Assembly: GCA_016744775.1 (NCBI GenBank)
Contig: JADGDS010000001.1
Span: 347,628-411,627, forward strand
DNA: 64,000 nucleotides
Direction: 5' to 3'
Source of the DNA: Candidatus Marithrix sp.
GTDB taxonomy: Bacteria > Pseudomonadota > Gammaproteobacteria > Beggiatoales > Beggiatoaceae
The position numbers and the translations under genes were made by a program. A model generated the notes under the pieces. The model made no database searches, was not told the origin of the DNA, and saw only the letters and a list, made by a program, of their open reading frames with translations. Of this stretch, positions 27,901 to 35,466 are shown in pieces. How positions within the stretch are numbered: the first letter of the stretch is position 1; each line of letters starts with the position of its first letter.

Positions 27901-28921
27901 TTTCACCACTATTACCACTTAGACGCTTAACTTCAATTGTAATTGGACTATTATTAGATTCATTAAAACTATTAGAATCAAGCCTGCTAAAGCGCAACAC
28001 ACCAGATTCATAATATTCATAAGCACCAATATCACCTTCATTCTGTAATCTCGGATTTCCATCAATATCTGTAGATGGAACGCTATTAGCCTGATTAATT
28101 ACTGGAGAGCCCGCTTGTAATTGTAAATCGCTATTAAATAATGGATCAATATCCATATTACCATCTTCAGTATAACCACCATTTTGAATATTAGAATAGC
28201 TAACTACTGGTGTAGCTCCAGTTTCATTAGTAATAGATGTGCCACTATTCCAAATAATAGTATTAGTTATATTTGGTGAAGAATGAGAATCATTATAAAT
28301 TCCACCACTATTGTTAGCAAAACTACAATTAGTAATTGTTGGAGAAGATGCTTGATTATAAATCCCTCCACCGTTACTAGATTTATTTTTAATAAAACTA
28401 CAATTAGTAATTGTTGGATTTGAATTATGATTATAAATAGCTCCTCCTCTATTACCTGCATTATTATTTATAAACTTACAATTAGTAATTGTTGGAGAAG
28501 CATTATAATTATAAATTGCGCCATCATAATTTGCCGCTTCTCCATTAGTAATAGTTAAGCCATCTATCGTAGCATCAGCAGAAATATAAAATATTCTAAC
28601 AGAATGGTTTCCACTGATTGTAGTAGTATTAGAATACCAATCTCTCTTATTTATATCAGTTTCTAAACCTGAGAAACCACCATATATTGCAACTGCTTTA
28701 TTGACTTGAATTCGTGATGATAATGAATAAGTTCCTAACTTCAACCAAATTTCATCATTATCAGTTGCAGCATCTACACCTTCTTGAATTGTTTTAAAAG
28801 CATCAGACCAAGATGTACCGTCGCCTGAATTTGAAGTATCAGCATCAATATACCATACTGATGCAAACCCCCAACTAGGTATAAAATATAATAAAAATAT
28901 TAGTTGTCTAAATAGTTTCAT
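24998..28921 (-). CDS. Large secreted multidomain protein: beta-helix, Calx-beta, PKD, BACON-like and two-repeat module
   Basis: 1307 residues with a signal peptide (1-20). In order: a right-handed beta-helix with repeated SPTITNC...NGGGIYN turns (about 25-300), a Calx-beta domain (320-410), three PKD domains (420-670), a GWEAADC-containing InlB-like repeat (677-760), a BACON-like domain (767-850, CEWNAVND...VTVTQLG), two more PKD domains (857-1020) and two copies of an unrecognised module (1025-1157 and 1170-1303). All are beta-rich adhesive or surface types, so a role in attachment or a surface layer is likely. No sortase, T9SS or PEP-CTERM signal is visible at the C-terminus. Ribosome binding site GAGGA precedes ATG 28921. 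Paralogous ends occur at 28965, 29834 and 33624. Confidence 0.9.
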   Translation of the reverse strand: MKLFRQLIFLLYFIPSWGFASVWYIDADTSNSGDGTSWSDAFKTIQEGVDAATDNDEIWLKLGTYSLSSRIQVNKAVAIYGGFSGLETDINKRDWYSNTTTISGNHSVRIFYISADATIDGLTITNGEAANYDGAIYNYNASPTITNCKFINNNAGNRGGAIYNHNSNPTITNCSFIKNKSSNGGGIYNQASSPTITNCSFANNSGGIYNDSHSSPNITNTIIWNSGTSITNETGATPVVSYSNIQNGGYTEDGNMDIDPLFNSDLQLQAGSPVINQANSVPSTDIDGNPRLQNEGDIGAYEYYESGVLRFSRLDSNSFNESNNSPITIEVKRLSGNSGEISVDYASKEGSAGNNDYTPVSGTLTWGDGDNSSKTFTVQINEDELSEGNESFSLILQNATGGAVATSSPILLQIIDLDLQAKFTMTFADGVAPLTVELDASESRVGNNPIVDYEWSVNNGTPFFGNPTSYTFKEHGTFNVKLRVKDSNTAISQLIKTLTVKAKPIAQIEVDPPKDEWDTFPLTVQLDGSKSNDPDGSIIDYQWLVNGNIINGQKASATVNSIKDVIKLTVTDNDGLTASVNYTTLPTACIKEVTPKKGEPGLEVSLDGSCSTDDDGRISKYDWYVSNGQTVSSSSPYANMTFKKSGTYKISLEVTDNDGAKSNNNTKDIEVLVGKSYTITINKEGTGNGIITDKELENDQELPTDMGINCGSDCSENYIETTKVNLFAKADAGSLFKGWEAADCHSLGSCRFEITQDETIKAKFDTCQYTVEQKNNPHSYEEDGYSLKVTTNKGCEWNAVNDENNKWVDIRSTPKHSRGGIVNYWVETNPKNLAREAVLTIAGKKVTVTQLGHYKVEGFNLSSSKGNVPLTVTVTAINTQDPFGNSLSNDNYKWKTSDGQTATGKEASIRFDKCSEKPYTITLNIENNGKVYGSAKKYIEVNCSPTAKFSYSIMFGQPIKVKLDASESMDEDGNIREYEWFVGGNRETLGENANLSLKEGRYNIELQVTDNRGETNIVSQTIEIVKPYNDTARVSPQIIAAGISPSQINLNTDDRYDVVAIVRRGVNPIHTVRFQDADMSSNDNINLADIGIKMSRAGILPNGDEVYKVSYAYDRSIGNTTISTTWGSQPGQFNIEAIDNLQQYSHIYPYLMVGNYPSQTVNKQSATSINYDNTRRNDPQVIMAGYSPAKLDFGDTEFDVIAIVRQGKLPIKRVIAKSNAIGEDVFHKIMLYIGELDNGDQVYKITLTYPRGALGAGTAISYKDLFGPASTQFGIEAVDKNEQGSHAFPDIKFGNYPEYQKNPFTDK

Positions 28922-28938
28922 CTTTAAATATCCTCTAT

Positions 28939-28960
28939 TAGGAGCTGAAATCAGCCCCTA
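28939..28960. terminator. Imperfect hairpin in the 43-bp gap between paralogues
   Basis: TAGGAGCTGA and TCAGCCCCTA pair with one mismatch around AA. It follows the stop of the gene at 28965 on the minus strand and precedes the start of the large gene. It may attenuate readthrough or be a processing site. Confidence 0.4.
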
Positions 28961-28964
28961 AAAA

Positions 28965-29828
28965 TTATTGTTTCAATTCAGGAAAGTTTCCAAATTCAAT
29001 ATCAGGAAATTGATGACTACGAATTTCAGCTTTATCAATTACTTGAATACCAAACTGTATAGCATTAGGACCCCAAAGGTCTTTATAACTTATAGTTCCA
29101 TCTCCCGCTGCGCCTAAACCTCCTCTTGGATAGGTAAATGTGAACTTATAGATTTTATCTCCATTATCTAATTCACCAGCGAAATTCATAAGTTGTTTAA
29201 AACCTAAAGTGTCATTTTGCTTTATGGTAACTTGTTTAATCTCTAATTTACCTTGTCTAATAATCGCAATTATATCAAATTCATCATCACCATAGTCTAA
29301 AATAGCTGGACTATAACCACCCATAATTACTTGTGGTGCAAATCTAGCTCTAGTATCATAATTTAGAGACTGAGGAGATTGAGTTGTATTAGTTAAAGGT
29401 GGAAAGTTACCAACCATTAAATATGGATATGTATGCGAATAATTTTGCATTTCATCTGTTGCAACAATGTTAAATTGCCCGGGTTTTGATCCCCATTGAG
29501 TTGAAAATACTTCATCGCCTTTACTACCACGATCATAAGCAAAGGTTAATTTATAAATCTCGTCACCATTACTCAGTACACCAGCTAGAGTCATTTTCAT
29601 TGACAAGAATCCACCAGTATCATTAAATGATACATTGCGTATTGGTGATACACCCGGTCTAATCAATGCAACAACGTCATATTGACTATCTGTCAAGTCT
29701 AATTTAGTTGGTGATATACCAGCAGCTATGACTTGTGGATAGGCACGAGCAGTAGCGTTATAATTAACAGCCCAAGCAGGCTGTGTAATTAAAAAAAATA
29801 ATGATAATGCTATATATATTTTATTCAT
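28965..29828 (-). CDS. Secreted protein made only of two copies of the unrecognised module
   Basis: 287 residues: signal peptide 1-20 (ending QPAWA), repeat A 22-150 and repeat B 155-287. Each repeat carries PQVIAAG(I/Y)SP, a VVALIRPG-like strand, NGD-IYK, a PRG or DRG turn, FNIVATD or FGIQVID, SH--P and ends GNFP. Repeats A and B differ from each other more than matching repeats do between proteins, so the pair is an old unit copied as a whole. I know no family with this pattern. The minimal length suggests the two-repeat unit is a stable domain by itself, probably beta-rich. It lies 5 bp after the gene at 29834 on the same strand. Confidence 0.85.
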   Translation of the reverse strand: MNKIYIALSLFFLITQPAWAVNYNATARAYPQVIAAGISPTKLDLTDSQYDVVALIRPGVSPIRNVSFNDTGGFLSMKMTLAGVLSNGDEIYKLTFAYDRGSKGDEVFSTQWGSKPGQFNIVATDEMQNYSHTYPYLMVGNFPPLTNTTQSPQSLNYDTRARFAPQVIMGGYSPAILDYGDDEFDIIAIIRQGKLEIKQVTIKQNDTLGFKQLMNFAGELDNGDKIYKFTFTYPRGGLGAAGDGTISYKDLWGPNAIQFGIQVIDKAEIRSHQFPDIEFGNFPELKQ

Positions 29829-29833
29829 AGCAA

Positions 29834-31252
29834 TTATTTCATCTCTGGAAAGTTACCAAATTCCACATTAGGGAATTTATGACTACGCTGTTCAGCTTGA
29901 TCAATTACTTCAATACCAAATTGACTAGCATCTGGACCCCAAAGATCTTTGTAATCAATAGGTTCATTTTTACCTAATGCACCCCTTGGATAAGTAAAAG
30001 TCATCTTATAGATTTTATCACCATTACTTAGTTCCCCAGCTTGCTCCATCTTAGAATCAAATGCCCCTGAATTATTTTTTAATTTAACTTGTTTGATAGG
30101 CAATTCTCCAGCTCTCACTACTGCAATAATATCAAACTCTTCATCACTATAATCTAGCTTAGCTGGGCTATAACCAGCCATTATCATCTGTGGTCCAAAA
30201 CGTTTAGTTTTGTTGTAATTTACAGGTTTTTCTGATTGAGTTTTAGCTTTCTGTATGGGATAGTTACCAACCATTAAATATGGGTAAGTATGAGATTTAT
30301 TTTGGGCGCGATCCTTAGCTACAATGTTAAATTGACCTATTTTAGAACCCCATGTTGTTTCTAATACAAAATCTTTGAATTGACCACGTTCAAATAAATA
30401 AGTGAATTTATATATTTCATCACCATTAGCTAATACTCCAGCTAGTGTCATTGTTTGTTTCAAACCACCAAAAAGTGATTGTGTTTTTTCTACTCTCTCA
30501 AATGAAACATTTTTAATCTCTAATACACCGGGTCTAACTATTGCAACTACATCAAATTCGCTATCATCAAAAGCATCTATTACACTAGGAGAAACACCAG
30601 CGGCAATAACTTGAGGATAAGCACGAGCTTTTGAATTATATATAAATTCAGGCACCCAACTTTCTAAGTTTAGAATTTGTGTACTTTCAGCAGTAGCGTC
30701 TTGATCATCTGTAACTGTTAAACTGATTGTATATTCACCTTCTGTTGGAAAAATCAATTCAGCTTGTTCGCCTGATGCTGTTTGACCATCTGATGATTTC
30801 CACTCATAACTTGTAATTCCATCATCATCAGTAGAATTGCTAGCATCTAAACTCACAATGAAAGGTATTGGACCTTTTTCTGGTGTGATTGTATAACTAA
30901 AGTCAGCTACAGGTGGTGTATTTTCTTTCAACACTATTACAGTTTCAGTAGCTGTATCTGCATTTCCTTCGGCATCAATAACTACTAGTTGTATTTCATG
31001 ATCACCAATAGTTTCAAAAGTCATTTTTGACTTCTTCCCTGTTGCTTCTTGGTCATCAGAAGACCACTTATATTCCTCAATATCACCTGTAGAATCACTA
31101 GCGTCTAATTTTACTTCCAATGGTGCCGAACCTTTTTTTGGATCTGCTGTAAACTTAGCCTTTAAAGTTTCATCAGCGGATAAATTACCCACTAACAATA
31201 GAGTAACAATACTTGAGAAACACAAGTATTTTAAGTGTTGGTTTAGAGTCAT
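29834..31252 (-). CDS. Secreted protein with two PKD domains and the two-repeat module
   Basis: 472 residues: signal peptide 1-25 (ending LSADE), PKD domain about 30-110 (KFTADPKKGSAPLEVKLDAS), a second PKD 115-200 (YEWKSSDGQTASGEQAELIF), then module repeats A (205-335) and B (345-472), ending GNFPEMK. It is first in a minus-strand row with the genes at 28965 and 24998, with short gaps, probably one operon. PKD domains are common in surface and secreted proteins. The last 42 bases of its region are duplicated at 24942. An intergenic stretch with a MITE and the IscB element lies upstream of its start. Confidence 0.87.
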   Translation of the reverse strand: MTLNQHLKYLCFSSIVTLLLVGNLSADETLKAKFTADPKKGSAPLEVKLDASDSTGDIEEYKWSSDDQEATGKKSKMTFETIGDHEIQLVVIDAEGNADTATETVIVLKENTPPVADFSYTITPEKGPIPFIVSLDASNSTDDDGITSYEWKSSDGQTASGEQAELIFPTEGEYTISLTVTDDQDATAESTQILNLESWVPEFIYNSKARAYPQVIAAGVSPSVIDAFDDSEFDVVAIVRPGVLEIKNVSFERVEKTQSLFGGLKQTMTLAGVLANGDEIYKFTYLFERGQFKDFVLETTWGSKIGQFNIVAKDRAQNKSHTYPYLMVGNYPIQKAKTQSEKPVNYNKTKRFGPQMIMAGYSPAKLDYSDEEFDIIAVVRAGELPIKQVKLKNNSGAFDSKMEQAGELSNGDKIYKMTFTYPRGALGKNEPIDYKDLWGPDASQFGIEVIDQAEQRSHKFPNVEFGNFPEMK

Positions 31253-31377
31253 ATCAAATATATCCTAGAATTTATGTAAAAAGTAATTGACAATCTTTTT
31301 ATAAAGATCTATTATAATGGTTAATTAAATTAATTTCAAGCAATTAATTTTGATAAAATAACTTCACTTAATAACTT

Positions 31378-31524
31378 ATGTTACGCACTGATGTTCAAAG
31401 CCCATAATTTGTCATTCCGAGTCCTGAGCGAAGCGAGGGATCTTGAGGAATCTTGATTCATGTTCATAAGATTCATCGCTCACGCTCGGAATGACAAACA
31501 CTATAAAATCTTTATGCGTAACAT
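31378..31524. mobile_element. 147-bp MITE-like element
   Basis: Terminal inverted repeats ATGTTACGCA (31378-31387) and TGCGTAACAT (31515-31524) are perfect. A second inner pair, TTTGTCATTCCGAG (31408-31421) and CTCGGAATGACAAA (31485-31498), is also perfect. CACTTAATAA occurs on both sides (31365-31374 and 31525-31534), consistent with a target duplication, with three extra bases on the left. No ORF fits inside, so a transposase elsewhere would be needed. Confidence 0.75.
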
Positions 31525-31551
31525 CACTTAATAAAATACTATTGTCTATAA

Positions 31552-31830
31552 GGGTCAACTACCCCTGAGCTAAAGACACAGGGGCTTGAATCGTGAGATT
31601 AGAGATAGGTCTTAGGACTGAATAGGTGATTAGGCTAAGTGTTAACTCACTACGTTGTTTAAGTTATGACACCCATGGATGCCTCCCAAGTCTACGGCTC
31701 TGTCTCCAAGTATTAAAAGACCTCAACTGGTCGGTGTGCTTGGACTGACAAGCTTTTACAACATTGCCGATGGGAATCTACCTCGAAAGAGGAATAGTTC
31801 AATTTTAACGATTAACATAAAGGTTTTAAA
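31552..31830 (+). ncRNA. Omega RNA (HEARO RNA) of the IscB system
   Basis: About 280 structured, gene-free bases directly upstream of iscB, where the omega RNA lies in known loci. It begins with the CCCCTG/CAGGGG hairpin, has an internal ACATTGCCGATGGGAA segment (31761-31776) typical of this RNA class, and a CCTC-GAAA-GAGG stem with a GNRA tetraloop (31781-31792). In this system the guide is the sequence just outside the left end, here about 31533-31551. Boundaries are estimates. Confidence 0.8.
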
Positions 31831-33015
31831 ATGGAAGTTTTTGTAATTAATCAGCATAGCGAAGCCTTGATGCCGTGTACTCCAAGAAAAGCAAGACTAT
31901 TGCTTAAAAGCGGCAAGGCTAAGGTAGTTCGCCGTAATCCATTCACTATCCAGCTTAAGTATGGCTCAACAGGCTATAAGCAGGATTTGACCTTGGGTGT
32001 TGATACAGGTCATAATGAGGTAGGGTTATCTGTTGTGTCAGAAACCAAGGAGGTGTTTTCAGCTGTTGCCAAAATGCGTAATGACATCTCTGAAAAAATG
32101 GATACAAGACGCATGTACAGAAGGCAGAAAAGAAACAGGCTTAGATACCGAAAGCCACGTTTTAATAACCGTTCAGCAAGTACCATAAAAGGACGTTTAG
32201 CACCCTCTGTCCAATGGATTGTAGATGCTCACACAAGGATGATTAACCAGTTTAAATCCTTGCTACCTATTACAAAGCTTGTTTTAGAAACAGGTTTATT
32301 CGATATGGCAAAGATGAAGAATCCAGAGATAAGAAACAAACAATATCAAAAAGGTGTTCAATATGGTTTTGAAAACACGAAAGCCTATATTTTAAGTCGG
32401 GATAGCCATCAGTGCCAAAGCAAAAAGAAGGGTTGTAGCAACAAATTAGAAATCCATCATATCAAATATCGTTCACAAGGCGGTTCTGATGCACCTAATA
32501 ATCTTATCACGCTTTGCCAGAAACATCACAAAGCATTACATGCTGGCAAGCTAAAGCTAACGATCAAGCACCACAAAAGTCTCAGATCAGCCACAACAAT
32601 GAATATCATCAGACAACGATTATTAAGTATTTACCCTGATGCTGTAGAAACATTCGGCTATGTCACCAAGGCAAACCGCTACAAGCACAATATTGTGAAA
32701 ACACATGCAAATGATGCTTTTGTTATTGCAGGTGGATTTAATCAGAAAAGAACTGAAGAAAGAGCAATCAAGTTTAAGCGGAAAAACAATCGCTCACTGC
32801 AAAAAAACAGAAATGGCTACGCTCCTACGATTCGCAGACAGCGATATGCAATTCAGCCAAAAGACTTGGTTGCGTTTGAGGGCAAACAATATAAGGCAGT
32901 TGGCATTCAAAACAAAGGAGCTTATCTAAAAATGACTGATGGCGTGAAAACTATGGTTAAATCAGTAAAAAAGGTGAAAATAATCTTTTATCAAAAAGGT
33001 TTGGTTTATGTATGA
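31831..33015 (+). CDS. iscB: IscB RNA-guided nuclease (RuvC and HNH)
   Basis: 394 residues. Residues 10-45 form the PLMP domain (here ALMPCTPRKARLLLKSGKAK). RuvC-I follows with D58 in LGVDTG, an arginine-rich bridge helix 93-114, RuvC-II with E153 in LVLETG, an HNH domain about 188-240 (two zinc-like cysteine pairs around C195 and C202; HH 209-210, NN 223-224, HH 232-233), and RuvC-III with H292 and D295 in THANDAF. All catalytic residues are present, so it should be active. IscB is the transposon-borne ancestor of Cas9; with its omega RNA it cuts matching DNA and helps the element persist. Length is typical (about 400). Confidence 0.95.
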   Translation: MEVFVINQHSEALMPCTPRKARLLLKSGKAKVVRRNPFTIQLKYGSTGYKQDLTLGVDTGHNEVGLSVVSETKEVFSAVAKMRNDISEKMDTRRMYRRQKRNRLRYRKPRFNNRSASTIKGRLAPSVQWIVDAHTRMINQFKSLLPITKLVLETGLFDMAKMKNPEIRNKQYQKGVQYGFENTKAYILSRDSHQCQSKKKGCSNKLEIHHIKYRSQGGSDAPNNLITLCQKHHKALHAGKLKLTIKHHKSLRSATTMNIIRQRLLSIYPDAVETFGYVTKANRYKHNIVKTHANDAFVIAGGFNQKRTEERAIKFKRKNNRSLQKNRNGYAPTIRRQRYAIQPKDLVAFEGKQYKAVGIQNKGAYLKMTDGVKTMVKSVKKVKIIFYQKGLVYV

Positions 33016-33062
33016 AGCAAGAAATTGAAACAGTGAGGAAATACATTGAAGAACAAGGTTAG
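33012..33062 (+). CDS. Possible short ORF overlapping the iscB stop
   Basis: ATG overlaps the iscB stop (ATGA) and gives a 16-residue peptide, MKQEIETVRKYIEEQG, before TAG. If the TAG is read through the frame continues as KWQFIPSAKDRGVF across the right-end hairpin. It may be a remnant of a slightly longer element-encoded peptide or a chance ORF. Confidence 0.25.
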   Translation: MKQEIETVRKYIEEQG

Positions 33063-33076
33063 AAGTGGCAATTCAT

Positions 33077-33099
33077 CCCCTCAGCTAAAGACAGAGGGG
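33077..33099. other. Right-end hairpin of the IscB element
   Basis: CCCCTC and GAGGGG pair around AGCTAAAGACA, the same loop as the left hairpin at 31562-31584, followed by TTTTC. It may be both the transposase recognition hairpin and a terminator for iscB. Confidence 0.65.
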
Positions 33100-33136
33100 T
33101 TTTCTTGCCACCATTTTTATAAAAATTGCAAGTAAT

Positions 33137-33613
33137 ATGAAATATAAAATTTTAAGTGGTATATTGATATATATTATATATATATCAAATCCGGTATGGG
33201 GTATAGGGTTTGATAATCAAACTCAATCTAAAGTGGAAATAAAATTGTCTAGTGACACTGTTTGGAATAACAAAGCAGGAGCTGAGACAATTATTGATTT
33301 ACAATTGAAAAATTTAGTTGATGAAAATCATACTGGCGAATTACGTTTGCTGATTTTAGCACTAAATGGTCGTATTGATTTTAATGCAGTGACTATCACT
33401 GTTTTAGATAAACCTGATTCTGTGACTACCGATAACAAGTATTCAGGTTTTTTTGTAAAAAAGGGTATTAAGTTGCTTGCTAAAAGCACTCAAACTTGGC
33501 GTTTTAAAATGATTTTACCCGCTGGTAGTCGTAAACCAAATATGGCATTGCAATTATTCAGTTTATATCGAAATCAATCTGTTATTGCCAGAAATAGTGT
33601 CTATATTTACTGA
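33137..33613 (+). CDS. Secreted hypothetical protein, 158 aa
   Basis: I do not recognise a family. The first 22 residues form a signal peptide (hydrophobic IIYIIYIS, ending NPVWG). The rest alternates short hydrophobic strands with polar turns (VEIKLSSDTVW, ETIIDLQLKNL, LRLLILALNGRIDF, WRFKMILPAGSR), as in a small immunoglobulin-like beta-sandwich. No cysteine or catalytic motif is apparent. It ends 10 bp before the vWA protein gene on the same strand, so the two are probably co-expressed and may act together outside the cytoplasm. Confidence 0.75.
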   Translation: MKYKILSGILIYIIYISNPVWGIGFDNQTQSKVEIKLSSDTVWNNKAGAETIIDLQLKNLVDENHTGELRLLILALNGRIDFNAVTITVLDKPDSVTTDNKYSGFFVKKGIKLLAKSTQTWRFKMILPAGSRKPNMALQLFSLYRNQSVIARNSVYIY

Positions 33614-33623
33614 GGAAATTTTT

Positions 33624-35408
33624 ATGAAAAAAATATTGTTACAATTATGTAGTATTAGTTTACTAATGAGCTTGTCTTTTATAAGTCAAGCAGTCAGCGT
33701 CAAAATTAACAGTCCAGCAAATGGTGCAGTTATTCAAAGTGATAATACCGTTGTTACAGGAATTGCTAGTGCAGTGGGAACTCCCGGTCAGAATCAAGGA
33801 ATTGATTTAGTGCTGGTGTTAGATGATTCTGGTAGTTTAGGTACTACTGATCCTACTCGTGAACGTTTTAATGCTGTACAACAATTGATGACCAGTTTTG
33901 GTCCGAATGCAGATGTACATGTGGGACTAATATTTTTTAGAAGCAGTGCATCTGTAGCAGTGTCTTTACAACAAGTAAATACAGCGCGTCCAGCTATCAA
34001 TGGAGCAATAAACAATAACCAAACACCGGGAGGTGGTACTGCAATTGATAGCGGGATTCAATTAGCTAGTAATGAGTTAGCTAGTAAGGGACGTGCAAAT
34101 GCTTCTAAAGCTATTTTAGTGTTTACTGATGGTGGAAACAATAGTGGTTATGAACCTGTAAAACAGGCAGCCGCTGCCGCATTTAGTCAAAGTCAAGCAG
34201 TCTCTTTTATAGGTTTATTTCCTAGTAATGGAACTAATCCTTCTGATTTAGCAACATTACAACAAGCTGCACAAGCAGGTGGTGGTAAGTTTTATCGAGC
34301 TACAGATCCTGTACATTTAGCTCCACTATTTCGTGCTGCGAAAATTGTCTCTATTGATAATGTTAGAATAACTAATGTAACTACTGGAAGAGCTTCTGCT
34401 AGTGTGAATTTAACTGCTGGTAATTTTACTGGAAATGTTGATTTAGTGGTAGGACAAAATGTTCTACAAGCTGTAGCAACAGATACCGGTGGCGCACAAG
34501 CAACAGATTCTATTACTGTTACAGTTCAGCCAATTTGTCCAGATGATACTAATCCAGTCTGCCCATGTCCTAATCCTAGTAATCCTAGTTGCCCTGCTGT
34601 GCCCGTGAAAAAAACTAGTCAAGTTATTATGGGTGGTTTTGATCCGATGCTAATTGATTTTGCTCAAAGAGAAATGAGTTATAAAATTATGGCTGTAGTA
34701 CGAGAAGGTTCAGCTCCAATTAGATCTGTATCAGTTAAAAAGAATGAAGAAGCCTTTAATGCCTTATCTAATAAAATGAATTTAGAAGGTCAATTAAATA
34801 ATGGTGATAAGGTTTATTCTTTAAGCTTAGTTATGGATAGAGAATATGCTTTTGCACATAAAGGTGAACCATTAGCAAATTTATTTGGTAGTAGAGTTGG
34901 TGAATATAATATTACGGTTGTGGATGAATCTCAAGAAGTTCATTCTTTCCCTGATTTAAATATTGGTAATCACCCTCATGTTATGATTCACGCGCTAACT
35001 CAAGTACAGCCTTATACAACTAAAGGTATTCGTCGTTTTAGACCTCAAGTATTAATGGCAGGATTAGATCCAATGTTGTTAGATTATGGTGATGATTCTT
35101 TTAAAATGAGAGCCATTGTACGATCCGGTAGAACCGGTATTCAAAATGTTACACTAAGAAATAATGGCAGTAGTTTTAAGATTGCTATGAATAGAGAAGG
35201 TGATATTGGTAATGGCGATATTATGTATAGTAGTGAATATACATTTCCTAGAGGAGCTTTTCCAGCAGGATCATTACGTGATTTGTTTGGAGATGGAGAT
35301 TTAGCTAGTGAATTTATAGTAGAAGTAATTGACGCAGCTCAGAACAAACATGCTTACCCAGCATTGGAAATCTGCGGTGGTCGTGGTTGTCCTGAATATA
35401 AACCTTAG
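33624..35408 (+). CDS. Secreted von Willebrand A protein ending in the two-repeat module
   Basis: About 594 residues. GAGGAAAT before ATG 33624 and the signal peptide from MKKILLQLCSISLLMSLSF set the start; the frame upstream to 33585 is not used. After residue 22 comes a beta-domain, then a vWA domain (about 60-235) with MIDAS motif DDSGS and GLIFFRSSA. A further beta-domain follows, then a short Cys/Pro-rich linker (CPDDTNPVCPCPNPSNPSC) and two copies of the module (about 328-450 and 470-590; QVIMGGFDPML and PQVLMAGLDPML). vWA domains bind metal-dependently to proteins, so an adhesive or matrix role is likely. The modules here are more divergent than the three copies across the IscB element. 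Confidence 0.88.
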   Translation: MKKILLQLCSISLLMSLSFISQAVSVKINSPANGAVIQSDNTVVTGIASAVGTPGQNQGIDLVLVLDDSGSLGTTDPTRERFNAVQQLMTSFGPNADVHVGLIFFRSSASVAVSLQQVNTARPAINGAINNNQTPGGGTAIDSGIQLASNELASKGRANASKAILVFTDGGNNSGYEPVKQAAAAAFSQSQAVSFIGLFPSNGTNPSDLATLQQAAQAGGGKFYRATDPVHLAPLFRAAKIVSIDNVRITNVTTGRASASVNLTAGNFTGNVDLVVGQNVLQAVATDTGGAQATDSITVTVQPICPDDTNPVCPCPNPSNPSCPAVPVKKTSQVIMGGFDPMLIDFAQREMSYKIMAVVREGSAPIRSVSVKKNEEAFNALSNKMNLEGQLNNGDKVYSLSLVMDREYAFAHKGEPLANLFGSRVGEYNITVVDESQEVHSFPDLNIGNHPHVMIHALTQVQPYTTKGIRRFRPQVLMAGLDPMLLDYGDDSFKMRAIVRSGRTGIQNVTLRNNGSSFKIAMNREGDIGNGDIMYSSEYTFPRGAFPAGSLRDLFGDGDLASEFIVEVIDAAQNKHAYPALEICGGRGCPEYKP

Positions 35409-35413
35409 AAAAA

Positions 35414-35442
35414 CCCCCCGAACCCCGCCGGGGCTAGGGGGC
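35414..35442. terminator. Strong bidirectional terminator
   Basis: A long GC stem (outer CCCCC/GGGGG, inner CCCC/GGGG) between two convergent genes. On the minus strand it is followed by GTTTTT, a good intrinsic terminator for the phosphorelay operon. It sits 6 bp after the vWA gene stop on the plus strand. Confidence 0.85.
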
Positions 35443-35466
35443 TTATTTATTCAGAATAAGTTTTAA

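Larger units (their letters stand above)
31550..33104 (+). mobile_element. IscB element (IS200/IS605-like, no transposase)
   Basis: The unit holds an omega RNA region, an intact iscB and matching hairpins near each end: CCCCTG-loop-CAGGGG at 31562-31584 and CCCCTC-loop-GAGGGG at 33077-33099, both with loop AGCTAAAGACA. Such subterminal hairpins are what Y1 transposases recognise. No tnpA is present, so it would depend on one in trans. The exact ends are not determined. It sits 25 bp beyond the MITE. Confidence 0.75.

Noticed and set aside
25000..28900. T9SS or PEP-CTERM sorting of the large beta-rich protein
   Set aside because: No such C-terminal signal is visible; the chain ends in the new module and a short polar tail.
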